Counted from the stretch's first letter, positions 30,926 to 42,913 are shown. The stretch: 64,000 nt of DNA from Microvirga subterranea (GCF_003350535.1 NZ_QQBB01000003.1:372001-436000); one strand, 5' to 3'. Numbers and translations: made by a program. Notes: generated from the letters alone by a model not told the origin.

Positions 30926-32725
30926 TCAGATCACGAAGAAGTCGGCGGCGGTAAGCTTGAGGTTCTTGGCGAGCTTGGCGATCTCGACCGCCTTGCCGCT
31001 GCCCGAGCCGTCGGCGTCGTAATACAGAATGCCGGTCTTCTTGTTGTAGACGAGGTAGTCGTTGCCGTCCTTGGCCTTGTCGGCCACCTTGAAGAACGCC
31101 TTCTTGAGCGCGCCTGGCTTGGAGGCCGAGCCCTTGCCCAGCTTCTTGAACACGGCATTGTCGAGCCAGATCGGGTCGTCGGCGACCGAGAAGTCGGTGA
31201 TCGTGTCGAGGTTGGTCTTTTTGTTCGGCTTCGTGTCGAACACGAACACGTCCTTGCCCGCTCCGCCGGTGAGCACGTCCTTGCCGGCTTTGCCGTAGAG
31301 CGTGTCGTTGCCTCCGCCGCCCGTGAGCACGTTGGCACCTGTCGTGCCGCGCAGCACAAGGTCGACCGGAATCGGAGTGCCACCGCCACCGCCTCCTCCG
31401 CCACCACCGCCCGTGTCGGCGATGTCTGTGACTGCAATCGCGAATTCCTTCTCGAAGGCGTTGCCGGCCCGATCGGTGACCTTCACCCTGATCGTGTGGG
31501 AGGTCGCCTGCTCGAAATCGAGCTTGGAGCCGTCCGCAACCAGGATCCTGTCGCCGTCGAGCCTGAAGCGCCCGCCGGCATCGTCCAGGAGCGTGTAGGT
31601 GAGCACGTCGCCGGTGGTGCCGACATTGGCGTCCTGACCTGCAACGGCGCCCACCGGCGTGCCGGCGCCAGCCCCCTCCTGCACCGTGCTGGCGCTGAGC
31701 GTGAGATCGTGCGGCGCCTTCTCCGGCAGGAAGCGCTGCTGGTAAACGTTGCTGTCTCCCGTCTGATCCGACGTCCAGGTGACCACCCAGCCGCCATCGG
31801 CCAGCGCCGTTGCACGTGGCAATCGCTTCATGCCGCTGGATGTCGTACTGACGAGGATGTCGTCTGGAGAGGCGGCGACCCCGTTGCGGTCGAACACCTG
31901 CATATAGATCTCGCCATTGGTGTAGTTCTCGTCGTAAGACGTCCAGACCACGATCCAGCCGCCGTCCTCTAGGGCCGTCACACTCGTCTGGCCCTGATTG
32001 CCTGCCGTGGTGACGTTCACGAGCCGGTCGGCGACGGAGGCAGCATTGCCATTGCGATCGAACCACTGTTGGTAGACACCGTATCGGTCCCCATCCTGCC
32101 CCCAAGACATCCAGGTCACCACCCATCCACCGTCAGCGAGCGCAACCACACTCGACCCGATCTGACGGCCCGCGGTGATGACATTGACGAGCCGGTCGGC
32201 GGTGAAAGCGGCAGTGCCGTTGCGGTCAAACCGCTGCTGATATACACCGTAATCGCTCCCGTCCTGGCCGTCGGACGCCCAGGTTACCACCCAGCCACCG
32301 TCGGCAAGTGCAGTTACACTCGATTCGATCTGGTCGCCTGCCGTGGTGACGTTCACGAGCCGGTCGGCGACGGAGGTAGCAGTGCCGTTACGGTCGAACC
32401 GCTGCTGATAAATGCCGCCGGCGATGCCATCCTGCGCCCATGATGTCCAGGTCACCACCCACCCGCCGTCGGCGAGCGCAACCACGCTCGGTTCGAACTG
32501 ATCGTCTGCCGTGGTGACGTTCACGAGCTGGTCAGCGCTGGAGGCGGCGGTGCCATTGTGGTCGAACCGCTGCTGGTAGACACCACTACGGTTCCCGTCC
32601 TGGCCGTCGGACGCCCAGGTCACCACCCAACCGCCATCCGCGAGAGCCGTTACGCTCTGGCTGACTTGATCATCGGCAGTCGTGACATTGACCCGAGTTT
32701 CCGAGCCGAATTTAGGAATGGTCAT
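30926..32725 (-). CDS. RTX protein with six 56-residue repeats, cadherin-like domain and poly-Gly linker
   Basis: The 599-residue protein begins MTIPKFGSETRVNVTTADDQ and carries six repeats of about 56 residues with the core LADGGWVVTW...QDG...VYQQRFDRNG. These resemble the propeller-like units at the start of the 1245-residue paralogue. A cadherin-like domain (SKLDFEQATSHTIRVKVTDR), eleven Gly, an RTX block (LVLRGTTGANVLTGGGGNDT) and the shared C-terminal cassette ending KLTAADFFVI follow. It is probably a type I-secreted, calcium-binding surface protein. GGGTGA precedes the ATG. Confidence 0.88.
   Translation of the reverse strand: MTIPKFGSETRVNVTTADDQVSQSVTALADGGWVVTWASDGQDGNRSGVYQQRFDHNGTAASSADQLVNVTTADDQFEPSVVALADGGWVVTWTSWAQDGIAGGIYQQRFDRNGTATSVADRLVNVTTAGDQIESSVTALADGGWVVTWASDGQDGSDYGVYQQRFDRNGTAAFTADRLVNVITAGRQIGSSVVALADGGWVVTWMSWGQDGDRYGVYQQWFDRNGNAASVADRLVNVTTAGNQGQTSVTALEDGGWIVVWTSYDENYTNGEIYMQVFDRNGVAASPDDILVSTTSSGMKRLPRATALADGGWVVTWTSDQTGDSNVYQQRFLPEKAPHDLTLSASTVQEGAGAGTPVGAVAGQDANVGTTGDVLTYTLLDDAGGRFRLDGDRILVADGSKLDFEQATSHTIRVKVTDRAGNAFEKEFAIAVTDIADTGGGGGGGGGGGTPIPVDLVLRGTTGANVLTGGGGNDTLYGKAGKDVLTGGAGKDVFVFDTKPNKKTNLDTITDFSVADDPIWLDNAVFKKLGKGSASKPGALKKAFFKVADKAKDGNDYLVYNKKTGILYYDADGSGSGKAVEIAKLAKNLKLTAADFFVI
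31385..31412. repeat. Triplet run encoding 11 consecutive glycines
   Basis: On the minus strand GGC/GGT/GGA codons encode 11 Gly between the cadherin-like domain and the last RTX block. The plus strand here reads CC(A/G/T) triplets, the mirror image of the Pro-coding run at the same domain boundary in the 822-residue paralogue. Confidence 0.75.
31720..32690. repeat. Six 168-bp tandem repeats in the 599-residue RTX gene
   Basis: The 56-residue units are near-identical in DNA. Blocks around CCAGGTCACCACCCAACCGCC recur every ~168 bp. Units 1 and 3 (ASDGQDG, SVTALADGG) and units 2 and 4 (SVVALADGG, SW.QDG) match best, suggesting that a two-unit block was duplicated. Confidence 0.8.
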
Positions 32726-32758
32726 TATTCACCCAACGTAAATTGTTAGCCCGCAGCG

Positions 32759-32828
32759 TCATGTAAGACGGCCCGCAACCGAGGCTGACCGCCACTCGGC
32801 CGTTACTGATACTATATATCATGTAAGA
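32759..32828. promoter_or_regulatory. Direct repeat plus palindrome upstream of an RTX gene
   Basis: TCATGTAAGA occurs twice exactly 60 bp apart (32759-32768, 32819-32828). The second copy abuts TGATACTATATATCA (32807-32821), which shares TGATA-N5-TATCA with the site before the 1245-residue RTX gene. A spacing near six helical turns would suit co-operative binding by one regulator. Function is inferred. Confidence 0.4.
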
Positions 32829-33026
32829 ATTGAAGAGGTGAGCAGTCGCTGCGCATCTTCTGAGTCCTGCCGCGCCTTTCTCGATGGCGCATTGGGTTTG
32901 CCGCCCTGCCGTCAGCTGGCGTGAGAAACCTCCCCACGCTCAGACGCAACAGCGGCGACCTACGCCGGATGAAAGGCGCCCAGCCCTACGGCCGACTCGT
33001 CCGTTCAGGATGTCGGAATGCCCGCC

Positions 33027-33051
33027 CGGACGCAGCCGTCGGCTGCGTCCG
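33027..33051 (-). terminator. Stem-loop after the serralysin-like gene
   Basis: CGGACGCAGCC (33027-33037) and GGCTGCGTCCG (33041-33051) form a perfect 11-bp stem with a 3-base loop, 15 bp beyond the stop at 33067. No T-run follows on the minus strand, so termination is probable but not classical. Confidence 0.55.
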
Positions 33052-33066
33052 AACAGCCACCATGGT

Positions 33067-34704
33067 CTAGATCACGAAGAACTCTCCGGCCGAAAAGCCC
33101 GCAAGCTTCTTCGGCAGCTTGGCGATCTCCACCGCCTTGCCCGATCCGGAGCCGTCCGCATCGTAGTAGAGCACTCCGGTCTTCTTCACGTAGACGAGGT
33201 AGTCGTTGCCGTCCTTGGCCTTGTCGAAGGCGAAGAACTTCCGGTTGAGGGCCTGCGGCTTCGATTCGGAACCCTTGCCGAGCTTCTTGAACACGGCATT
33301 GTCGAGCCAGATCGAGTCATCGGCCACCGAATAGTCGGTGATGGTGTCGAGGTTTGTCTTCTTGTTGGGCCTGGTGTCGAACACGAAGATGTCCTTCCCC
33401 ACCCCGCCCGTGAGCACGTCCTTGCCGGCGCCGCCGGAGATCTTCTCGTTCGCCTCGGTCCCCGTCAGGACGTCCCGTCCGCCTGTCCCGCGGAGGACCC
33501 GGACGCCACCTTCGACCGGCGCACCGCCCGAAACGACCTTCACGCCGTTGACGAAGACGTTCTCGATGGCGGGGTTGGAGAAGGCGAAGGTGGCGTAGAC
33601 CGTGTCAACGCCGCTCGCATCGATCACCACGTCGTTGGGCGAGTCGACATAGTAGGTGTCGTTGCCCGCCCCGCCGTTGAGGGTGTTCGCGGCCGCATTG
33701 CCGATGAGAATGTCGTCGAAGGCGCTGCCGACCGCGTTCTCGATCACCACCCCGTTGGCGATCGTGAACCCGCCCGCAATGCCCTTCTGCTGCGAGATGT
33801 AGCCGCCTGCTCCCGGGTCGTTCGGCGCCAGGGTCGCGGCGTGCAGGTCGATGGTGACGCCGGCGGTGGAGCCCGCTGCCGAGATGGTGTCGGTGCCGCC
33901 GGCATCCCAGATCGACATCCAGCCGGTGCCGCGGTCGTTCCTGGTCGGCAGCGTGTAGGTGTCGTTGCCGGTGGCGGTGGACATGTTGGCGCCGTAGAGC
34001 GTCTGGAGGGCGGCGATGTCGAACGCGCCGAGACCACCCTGGTTGCCCCATTTGAGCCCGCCATCGGGCGTGGTGGACAGGCCGTTGTTGGACGACAGGA
34101 CCGTGTAGACGGATTGGTTAAAGCCGTAGGCGCCGAGATCGTCGGCCCCGTTCACGCCTGGGAACTTGGTCGCGTCCGACCGGGTGCCGCCGTCATAGGG
34201 ATGGGCCAGGCCGAAACCGATGGCGAGCTCCTGGATCATGGTCGCGCGCCCGGCGCCGCCGAACTGCTTCTCCTTCCAGGCATCGGAGAAGAAGCTGTTG
34301 AAGATGCCCCAGCGCTGGTGAGACTGCTGTTCCGTCGGATGGATGGTGTCGGGAGACTCGTGCCAGCCGCTGACGCCGAACTCCAGCGGATACCACCACA
34401 AGGCGATGTTGGCATCGCTGACCGTCGGCGCCTCGTCCAGCCGGATATTGGCGACGCTGGTGAAGAGCCCCAGGACGTCGATCATCAGGGCCCTCGTTTC
34501 CGGGTACCAGACGCCTCGTGCCGCGCTCGAGTGCAGGTAGTTGATCTCGCCGTGGACCTGAACGGCCTCGTCGTAGTCGTTCTCCCCTGCGAGGGAGATC
34601 AGGATCGGCTGCTGTGATTGGTCCCACATGTTGCCGCCCCAGATGAGGGAATCGACATATGGGTTGCCATAACCCGAGCCGGGGATGTTCTTGAACGTAG
34701 CCAT
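33067..34704 (-). CDS. Serralysin-like RTX protein with degenerate zinc site (probable pseudo-protease)
   Basis: The 545-residue protein has the M10 serralysin layout. A ~230-residue N-terminal protease-like domain is followed by the M10C region ([28 protein letters not shown]), RTX blocks ([16 protein letters not shown]) and the C-terminal cassette ending FSAGEFFVI. The family's HExxHxxGxxHP reads [12 protein letters not shown] (34198-34233): Gln158 replaces the first His, Ile162 the second, and Glu159 and His168 remain. The Met-turn region reads YTVLSSN. It therefore probably cannot bind catalytic zinc. The frame is intact throughout, so it is a retained protein and not a decayed gene. ATG 34704 is chosen over an extension to 34797. 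Confidence 0.85.
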   Translation of the reverse strand: MATFKNIPGSGYGNPYVDSLIWGGNMWDQSQQPILISLAGENDYDEAVQVHGEINYLHSSAARGVWYPETRALMIDVLGLFTSVANIRLDEAPTVSDANIALWWYPLEFGVSGWHESPDTIHPTEQQSHQRWGIFNSFFSDAWKEKQFGGAGRATMIQELAIGFGLAHPYDGGTRSDATKFPGVNGADDLGAYGFNQSVYTVLSSNNGLSTTPDGGLKWGNQGGLGAFDIAALQTLYGANMSTATGNDTYTLPTRNDRGTGWMSIWDAGGTDTISAAGSTAGVTIDLHAATLAPNDPGAGGYISQQKGIAGGFTIANGVVIENAVGSAFDDILIGNAAANTLNGGAGNDTYYVDSPNDVVIDASGVDTVYATFAFSNPAIENVFVNGVKVVSGGAPVEGGVRVLRGTGGRDVLTGTEANEKISGGAGKDVLTGGVGKDIFVFDTRPNKKTNLDTITDYSVADDSIWLDNAVFKKLGKGSESKPQALNRKFFAFDKAKDGNDYLVYVKKTGVLYYDADGSGSGKAVEIAKLPKKLAGFSAGEFFVI

Positions 34705-35031
34705 GGTTTTACTCCAGCCATTGACGATGCAGGGCAACCTGGTTCGACATGTTGTAACGTAAAGATGACTGCCATTCCGCTGCGTGCGATGTCGCACCTG
34801 GGCGTGTCCAGCCTGAGTGGGACCGACTGGATATCACGCAACGCAAAGTCGCACGTTCTGCGAACGGAAGGCACGGCGCCGGCCCCCATTGCCCTCCGTA
34901 CCCTCTTTGTTCTAAGGTCACGCCCCTGGAATCATTGGCCGCATGTTGTCTCGGCCGGTGAGACGTCACATATCCGGGAGCCGGCCGCTTCCTTAGGCCG
35001 GCATTCCTCACTTCAAGGCTCAGGCAGGCCC
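34705..35031. other. Divergent region between the serralysin-like gene and uvrA
   Basis: Contains AACGTAA at 34756-34762 on the RTX side and the uvrA promoter side. GTTC occurs at 34909 and in GTTCTGCGAAC near 34855, but no GTTC-N7-GTTC SOS box was found. The frame of uvrA is open upstream to 34618, but the predicted residues before the ATG at 35032 are not UvrA-like. Confidence 0.45.
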
Positions 35032-38022
<2,991 letters not shown>

Positions 38023-38031
38023 GGCGCCCGC

Positions 38032-39102
38032 CTATCCGCGTCGCATCCGCTCCAGCGCCTCCTCGGCGAGACGCCGCGTCAGCTCGCCTGCCGGCATCTC
38101 CCGGCACAGCGGCGCGGCCTGTCCCGACCAGAGGGACATGAAGTCGCCCGAGCCGTTCGGCTCCGTGGCTTGGCGCAGGGGCACGAGCGCGCCGCCCGCG
38201 AGCGGGAACGGCGGCGCGGCGTCGGAGATCGGCCCGACCTCGCGCACCATCCGGTTGACGATGCTGCGCGCCGGTCGTCCGGTGAACACGTTGGTGATCG
38301 CGGTGCGGTCGTCGCGGGCGCTTTTCAGGGCGGCGCGATGCGCGGGCGCGACGGTCGCTTCGGGCGTGAACAGATAGGCTGTGCCGATCTGCGCGGCCGA
38401 CGCGCCGAGCGCGAAGGCCGCCGCGATGCCGCGCCCGTCGGCGATGCCGCCGGCGGCGATGACCGGCACCTTCACGGCATCCACGATCTGCGGCACCAGC
38501 GCCATGGTGCCGACCTGCGTCGAGACGTCGTCGGAAAGGAAGATGCCACGATGCCCGCCGGCCTCGAACCCTTGCGCGATGACGGCGTCGCATTCCTCCC
38601 GCTCGAGGAAGCGGGCCTCCTCCACGGTCGTGGCGGACGAGATCACCTTCGCGCCCGTCCGCTTGACCCGGGCCAGCAGCTCGGCGTGCGGAAGGCCGAA
38701 ATGGAAGCTCACCACCTCGGGCCGGAACTCCTCCACCAGCGCGAGGTAGGCCTCGTCGAAGGGCGCGCGGCTCGAAGACGGCGCAGGCGCCTCGGGGTCG
38801 AGCCCGAACTCCACGTAATAGGCGGCGAGCCGCCGCTTCCAGGCCGCCTCCCGCCCCTCCCCGGCCTCAGGCGGCCGGTGGCTGAAGAAGTTCACGTTGA
38901 CGGGCTTCGCGGCGGCCTGCCTGAATATCGTCAGCTCCTCCCGCGCCCGCTCCGGCGTCAGCAGGGCGCAGGGCAGCGAACCGAGCCCGCCCGCCTCGGA
39001 CACGGCGACCGCCATCGCGGCGAGGTTCGCTCCCGCCATGGGCGCCTGGACGATCGGGAGTTCGATGCCGAACAGGTCGAGGATGCGTCGATCGGGCCAC
39101 AT
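38032..39102 (-). CDS. Nitronate monooxygenase (2-nitropropane dioxygenase family)
   Basis: The 356-residue FMN-dependent TIM-barrel protein starts MWPDRRILDLFGIELPIVQA. It shows PIVQAPMAGANLAAMAVAVS, EGG-type region IAQGFEAGGHRGIF, phosphate-binding AAGGIADGRGIAAAFALGAS and AQIGTAYLFTPEA. These enzymes oxidise propionate-3-nitronate or alkyl nitronates with O2. A His near the flavin (GFEAGGHRG) is kept. The frame is open 36 codons upstream, but those residues are not conserved. It converges on uvrA, 9 bp away. Confidence 0.9.
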   Translation of the reverse strand: MWPDRRILDLFGIELPIVQAPMAGANLAAMAVAVSEAGGLGSLPCALLTPERAREELTIFRQAAAKPVNVNFFSHRPPEAGEGREAAWKRRLAAYYVEFGLDPEAPAPSSSRAPFDEAYLALVEEFRPEVVSFHFGLPHAELLARVKRTGAKVISSATTVEEARFLEREECDAVIAQGFEAGGHRGIFLSDDVSTQVGTMALVPQIVDAVKVPVIAAGGIADGRGIAAAFALGASAAQIGTAYLFTPEATVAPAHRAALKSARDDRTAITNVFTGRPARSIVNRMVREVGPISDAAPPFPLAGGALVPLRQATEPNGSGDFMSLWSGQAAPLCREMPAGELTRRLAEEALERMRRG

Positions 39103-39187
39103 GCGAACCGCCTTTCCAGTGCCGTGGAACGACAGAGCTAAGGCGGGATTAAGGTGATGCGCAAGTGCGCGGACAGACAGGCGAGCC

Positions 39188-39931
39188 ATGGCATCGGAAC
39201 CGGACGTCACCTACCCTCCCGTGGACGTGCTCAAGCCCGTCGCGGAGAACGTCTGGATCGTCGACAGCGGACCGCAGCAGGCGGCGGGCCTGTCCCTGCC
39301 GGTGCGGATGACCGTGGTGCGCCTCCCCTCCGGCGACGTGTGGCTCCATTCGCCGACCCGGTTCATTCCCGAGCTGCGGCGCGAGATCGAGACCATCGGG
39401 CCGATCCGGCACATCGTGGCGCCCAGCATCGCCCATTGGACGCACCTGAAGGAGTGGCAGAAAGCCTGTCCGGCCGCCATCATCTCGGCCGCGCCCGGCC
39501 TACGCGACCGGGCGCAGGTGAAGGCCGCGGGCCTTCGCCTCGACCGGGATCTCGGCGTGGCGCCGCCGCCGGAATGGGCGGAGGTGTTCGAGCAGACTAT
39601 CGTGCCTGGCGGCGCGGGCTTCCGCGAGGTCGCCTTCTTCCACCGGCCGACCCGCACCCTGATCCTCACCGACCTGATCCAGAACCTGGAGCCGGACAAG
39701 CTGCCCTTCGGCACGAGGGTCTTCGCGAAGGTCACCGGCGTTCAGGCGCCGGACGGAAAGGCCCCGGCCTACCTGCGCCTCGTCGTGCGCATGCACCGCC
39801 GCGAGGCCCGCCGCGCCGTCTCCCGCATCATCGCCCGCGCCCCCATCCGCGTGATCTTCAGCCACGGCAAGTGGTTCGACCGCGACGGGACGGAGGAGTT
39901 GCGCCGGGCCTTCCGGTGGTTGCTGAAGTAA
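39188..39931 (+). CDS. DUF4336 protein (metallo-beta-lactamase-like fold)
   Basis: The 247-residue protein matches the DUF4336 pattern: VAENVWIVDSGP near the N-terminus, VRMTVVRLPSGDVWLHSPTR, IRHIVAPSIAHWTHLKEWQK, and TLILTDLIQNLEPDKLPFGT in the middle. DUF4336 is distantly related to metallo-beta-lactamase hydrolases but lacks the full HxHxDH motif. Biochemical function is unknown; it is presumably cytoplasmic. It stands alone and diverges from the nitronate monooxygenase. Confidence 0.8.
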   Translation: MASEPDVTYPPVDVLKPVAENVWIVDSGPQQAAGLSLPVRMTVVRLPSGDVWLHSPTRFIPELRREIETIGPIRHIVAPSIAHWTHLKEWQKACPAAIISAAPGLRDRAQVKAAGLRLDRDLGVAPPPEWAEVFEQTIVPGGAGFREVAFFHRPTRTLILTDLIQNLEPDKLPFGTRVFAKVTGVQAPDGKAPAYLRLVVRMHRREARRAVSRIIARAPIRVIFSHGKWFDRDGTEELRRAFRWLLK

Positions 39932-40112
39932 GTGTGCGTCTAGGATCTTCTCAAGGCTAAGATAGGTCTGGAACCGCGCCGAGTTGTGCGTCCTGCCACT
40001 CCTTCCAGAGTCTGGCCGGTCGTCGCGACACGCCACGACGTCGTTTTCTCGTTCGATCCACGGATCGCCGGCACGAGGCTGGGAACGGCGGACGATGTTG
40101 AGAAAAGCCCCG

Positions 40113-41261
40113 TCAGTAACTCACAAGCGGCGCGTCGACCGAGCAGACGACGCCGCTCGGAGCGAAGTCGATATGCGCCTCGCCGTCAAGGTCCTGGGCG
40201 AGGCTGCGCTCGATGAGGCGGGTGCCGAAGCCGCGGCGGGTGGGCTTCTCGACCGGCGGGCCGCCGTTTTCCTCCCAGACGAGATGGAGGCGGCGCCCCG
40301 CGCCCGCGGCGCCGTTCAGCGCCCACCGCACGCCGATCCGACCTTTGCCGTTCGACAGGGCACCGTATTTCACCGCATTGGTGGCAAGTTCCTGCAACGC
40401 CATGGCAAGCGCGAGCGCCATGCGCGGCGGGATCTGCACGGGCGGGCCCTGCACGTGAATCCGATCCTCCCAGCGGCTGCGATAGGGCTCAACCGCCTGA
40501 GCCACGATGGTGTTGAGGCCCACATGGGCCCAGCTCTGCGTCGTGAGCACATTATGCACCTGCGACAGGGCGAGCAGGCGGCTTTCGATCGCGCTGAAGG
40601 CATGGTCCATGGTCGGCGCGTTGCGCAGGGTCTGCGAGGCGATGGACTGAACGGTCGTCAGCGTGTTCTTCACGCGGTGGTTCAGCTCGTCGAGGAGAAG
40701 ATCCTTCTCGCGCACCGCAGCCCGCAATTCATCGACGACGCGCAGGCGCTCGACCACGGACCCGAGCAGGTTGGCGTAAGTCTTGAGAAACTCGATGTCG
40801 GTTTGGGTGAAGTCCCGCGGCCTCTTGCTGTCGACCTGAAGGACGCCATAGGGCGGGCGCCCGCCGCTGCCGTGGATCAGGACGTTCGCAAACGACCTGA
40901 CGCCGTGCTCGATCATGAAGTCGTGGTAGGCGAAGCGCTCCTCTTGCTCCCGGTCGTTGGAGATGACTGCACCGTCCTTCAGCGTCATGCCCTCGGGCGA
41001 ATTCTCGGCCGCCGTGACGGTGATCTGCCCGATGACGCCAGGCCCCCAGCCGTAGCCCGCCCGCACCTTGAACGTCCTGCCGTCGGGCATGAGCTCCATG
41101 ATCTTCGCGAGCGATGTCTCGAGAGCGCGGCCGACGAACTCGCAGCCCTTGTTGAGGATGTCGTCGAGGTCTTCGCCCTTCAGCGCGAACTCGCCGAACT
41201 CCGCCAAGACCCGCTGCTGCTCCAGAAGCTCGTCTCGACTGGTTTTTCGTTGGTCGGTCAT
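40113..41261 (-). CDS. GAF-domain HWE-type sensor histidine kinase
   Basis: The 382-residue soluble kinase starts MTDQRKTSRDELLEQQRVLA. A GAF domain covers about residues 30-175 (KVRAGYGWGPGVIGQITVTA, GVLQVDSKRPRDFTQTD). The HisKA_2/HWE dimerisation helix carries the phospho-acceptor His in LLLDELNHRVKNTLTTVQSI, and the ATPase has ELATNAVKYGALS, the Trp-Glu pair LVWEENGGP and RRGFGTRLIERSL. No cognate response regulator is adjacent, as is common for HWE kinases of the general stress or light type. The GAF ligand is unknown. Upstream in-frame sequence to 41795 is antisense to other genes and rejected. Confidence 0.92.
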   Translation of the reverse strand: MTDQRKTSRDELLEQQRVLAEFGEFALKGEDLDDILNKGCEFVGRALETSLAKIMELMPDGRTFKVRAGYGWGPGVIGQITVTAAENSPEGMTLKDGAVISNDREQEERFAYHDFMIEHGVRSFANVLIHGSGGRPPYGVLQVDSKRPRDFTQTDIEFLKTYANLLGSVVERLRVVDELRAAVREKDLLLDELNHRVKNTLTTVQSIASQTLRNAPTMDHAFSAIESRLLALSQVHNVLTTQSWAHVGLNTIVAQAVEPYRSRWEDRIHVQGPPVQIPPRMALALAMALQELATNAVKYGALSNGKGRIGVRWALNGAAGAGRRLHLVWEENGGPPVEKPTRRGFGTRLIERSLAQDLDGEAHIDFAPSGVVCSVDAPLVSY

Positions 41262-41347
41262 CTCACGTAGGTTCAGGGGTGAATCAGCAGGGTATCCAAT
41301 CGCCTGGACGAGTTCCGGGTTCCAGTCGGAGTAGCGCGACCGATCCG

Positions 41348-41698
41348 TTAGAGGTCGATGCCGATCTTCGGCAGCAGCCAGAGGGTGAGCGTGTAGAGGC
41401 CCATGGTCAGCAGGCATGACAGGACGAGGGAGGGCCAGAATCCGACGCCGTGGCGCAGCATGGCCGGGAAGGCCAGGAACATCGGCAGGGACGGAAGCAC
41501 GAACCAGAAGGTCGATTCCGCATGGGCCGCGATGCGCTCCGCGTCGGAGGTGTCGCGCCACAGCCAGATGATACCGAGCACGGAGACCAGGGGCAGCGAC
41601 GCGATCAGCCCGCCGAAGCCGGGGCTGCGCCGCGCCACCTCCGAGATGATCATGACCAACACGCCAGACAGGGCCGCCTTGATGACGAGATAGCTCAT
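41348..41698 (-). CDS. DUF3147-type small membrane protein
   Basis: The 116-residue protein (MSYLVIKAALSGVLVMIISE) has four hydrophobic segments covering most of its length and ends in LTLWLLPKIGIDL. It resembles the DUF3147 family of small inner-membrane proteins. ATG 41698 is chosen; a GTG four codons upstream is possible. It lies upstream of the histidine kinase on the same strand with an 86-bp gap. Function is unknown. Confidence 0.7.
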   Translation of the reverse strand: MSYLVIKAALSGVLVMIISEVARRSPGFGGLIASLPLVSVLGIIWLWRDTSDAERIAAHAESTFWFVLPSLPMFLAFPAMLRHGVGFWPSLVLSCLLTMGLYTLTLWLLPKIGIDL

Positions 41699-41860
41699 GC
41701 GCCGCACCACCTTCCGTTGCCGGCACGGTCATATAGAACGCCGCGCAGAGGCGGCCATGGCGGCTGCGCGCTTGCGACGCCTTGCGACGGCCCACGGCCG
41801 AGCTTAAGCGAACGGCCCGCCATGATTCTTTCGTTTTATCGAGCCTTGGAGACCTGATCC

Positions 41861-42205
41861 GTGAAGAAAGCCGCGAGCCTTTTCGGCGCCTTGCTCGGCC
41901 TCGCTTTGCTCTACGCCGGCCATACCGTCATCTACGATTGGGTGCCGAGGCTGTGGGCCGGCACGCCGCCGACTCCGGTCTGGATCGTGCTGTCGTTCGA
42001 GGGCCGGAATGGGCAGCCGTCGCAGATGAGCTTCAACAATCCGGCCGTGCCGGATCTCACTCTCAAGCGATGCGAGGAGATCCTGCCGCAGATCCGCGAC
42101 AGCCTCGTCGAGGCTGCCCGCAAGCGGGCACCAGAGCACTTGAGCACTGCTCCGTTCCGGAAGGTGGAGTGCATCGCATCCGAGACGGACCCGATCCGTC
42201 CCTGA
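41861..42205 (+). CDS. Membrane-anchored small hypothetical protein
   Basis: The 114-residue protein begins with GTG and GGAG nine bases upstream. KKAASLFGALLGLALLYAGH is an N-terminal anchor or signal. The rest is soluble and probably periplasmic, with two Cys (LTLKRCEEILPQI and FRKVECIAS) that might form a disulfide. No family is recognised. Confidence 0.6.
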   Translation: MKKAASLFGALLGLALLYAGHTVIYDWVPRLWAGTPPTPVWIVLSFEGRNGQPSQMSFNNPAVPDLTLKRCEEILPQIRDSLVEAARKRAPEHLSTAPFRKVECIASETDPIRP

Positions 42206-42272
42206 GTGCGCCTCGCCCCCTTGGAGATCGCCCTCTTGCCTCCGCCTTGTCCGGCTCAGAGGATTGGCGCCG

Positions 42273-42620
42273 TCAAGCCGGCTCGATGCGCAGGATGCCC
42301 TTCTCGGTCACCAACTCGTAGAAGCGCGGATCCGCCCGGGCGGCCTCTAAGACGCCCTCGCCCGCGGCCTTTGTGGCACGGGTCGCCATGAACATTCCGG
42401 CGAACAGGACCGCCGCTGCGATGTACCACTTGACGAAGAAGAACAGGATAAGCCCGAGGATCATCAATCCGAACGTGGCGGTCCGGATTAGGGCCTGCCT
42501 CTTGCGAACATGATGTGGCATCAGGCCGGGCGTTTCGTACAGGAACCCGGAAGCGTTCCTGACGACATGGACCTTGATGGTGCCGGCCTGGTAGTTCTTG
42601 ACGAATTCTTCGTAGGTCAT
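42273..42620 (-). CDS. Small membrane hypothetical protein
   Basis: The 115-residue protein (MTYEEFVKNYQAGTIKVHVV) has a soluble N-terminal part, two adjacent hydrophobic segments (FGLMILGLILFFFVKWYIAA and AVLFAGMFMATRA) and a short cytoplasmic tail ending KGILRIEPA. ATG 42641 and a start at 42647 are alternatives. It is convergent with the 41861 gene. Function is unknown. Confidence 0.55.
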   Translation of the reverse strand: MTYEEFVKNYQAGTIKVHVVRNASGFLYETPGLMPHHVRKRQALIRTATFGLMILGLILFFFVKWYIAAAVLFAGMFMATRATKAAGEGVLEAARADPRFYELVTEKGILRIEPA

Positions 42621-42913
42621 TCGGTCTTTCCCATAGGTCATGCGCAAAGCGCACCGGCCCTATCTCACGGCCCCGCTTGCGGGAAAAGAGCGACCGTGAG
42701 GCTCGAATGTCGCACGGCACGGCCGTCCTTCCGGGCTCCGCTTTGCGGTCCCGGAAGGACGACGGAGAAGTCGCCCCTGTCCTGCCCCCGAATCCCGTCC
42801 TACACATTTGTCCGCGAAAATTTTTCGAACAGCCTGTCGATTCCGCCGGGGGTCGTTCGTCGTCAGGGCAGGAAGGCCACAAGGGGCCTCCTTCGATCAG
42901 AGGAGACAAGTCG

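Larger units (their letters stand above)
32726..33066. other. Intergenic region between two minus-strand RTX genes
   Basis: Upstream of the 599-residue RTX gene this holds AACGTAA near 32735, a 10-bp direct repeat TCATGTAAGA at 32759-32768 and 32819-32828, and the palindrome at 32807-32821. A strong stem-loop lies at 33027-33051, beyond the stop of the next gene. No open frame in it looks real. Confidence 0.5.

Noticed and set aside
34850..34925. Possible SOS box upstream of uvrA
   Set aside because: GTTC occurs at 34909 and in GTTCTGCGAAC near 34855, but the alphaproteobacterial form GTTC-N7-GTTC is not met.
40113..41795. Histidine kinase starting as far upstream as 41795
   Set aside because: The extra ~180 residues are antisense to the DUF3147 region and not protein-like. 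ATG 41261 begins a normal GAF-HWE kinase.
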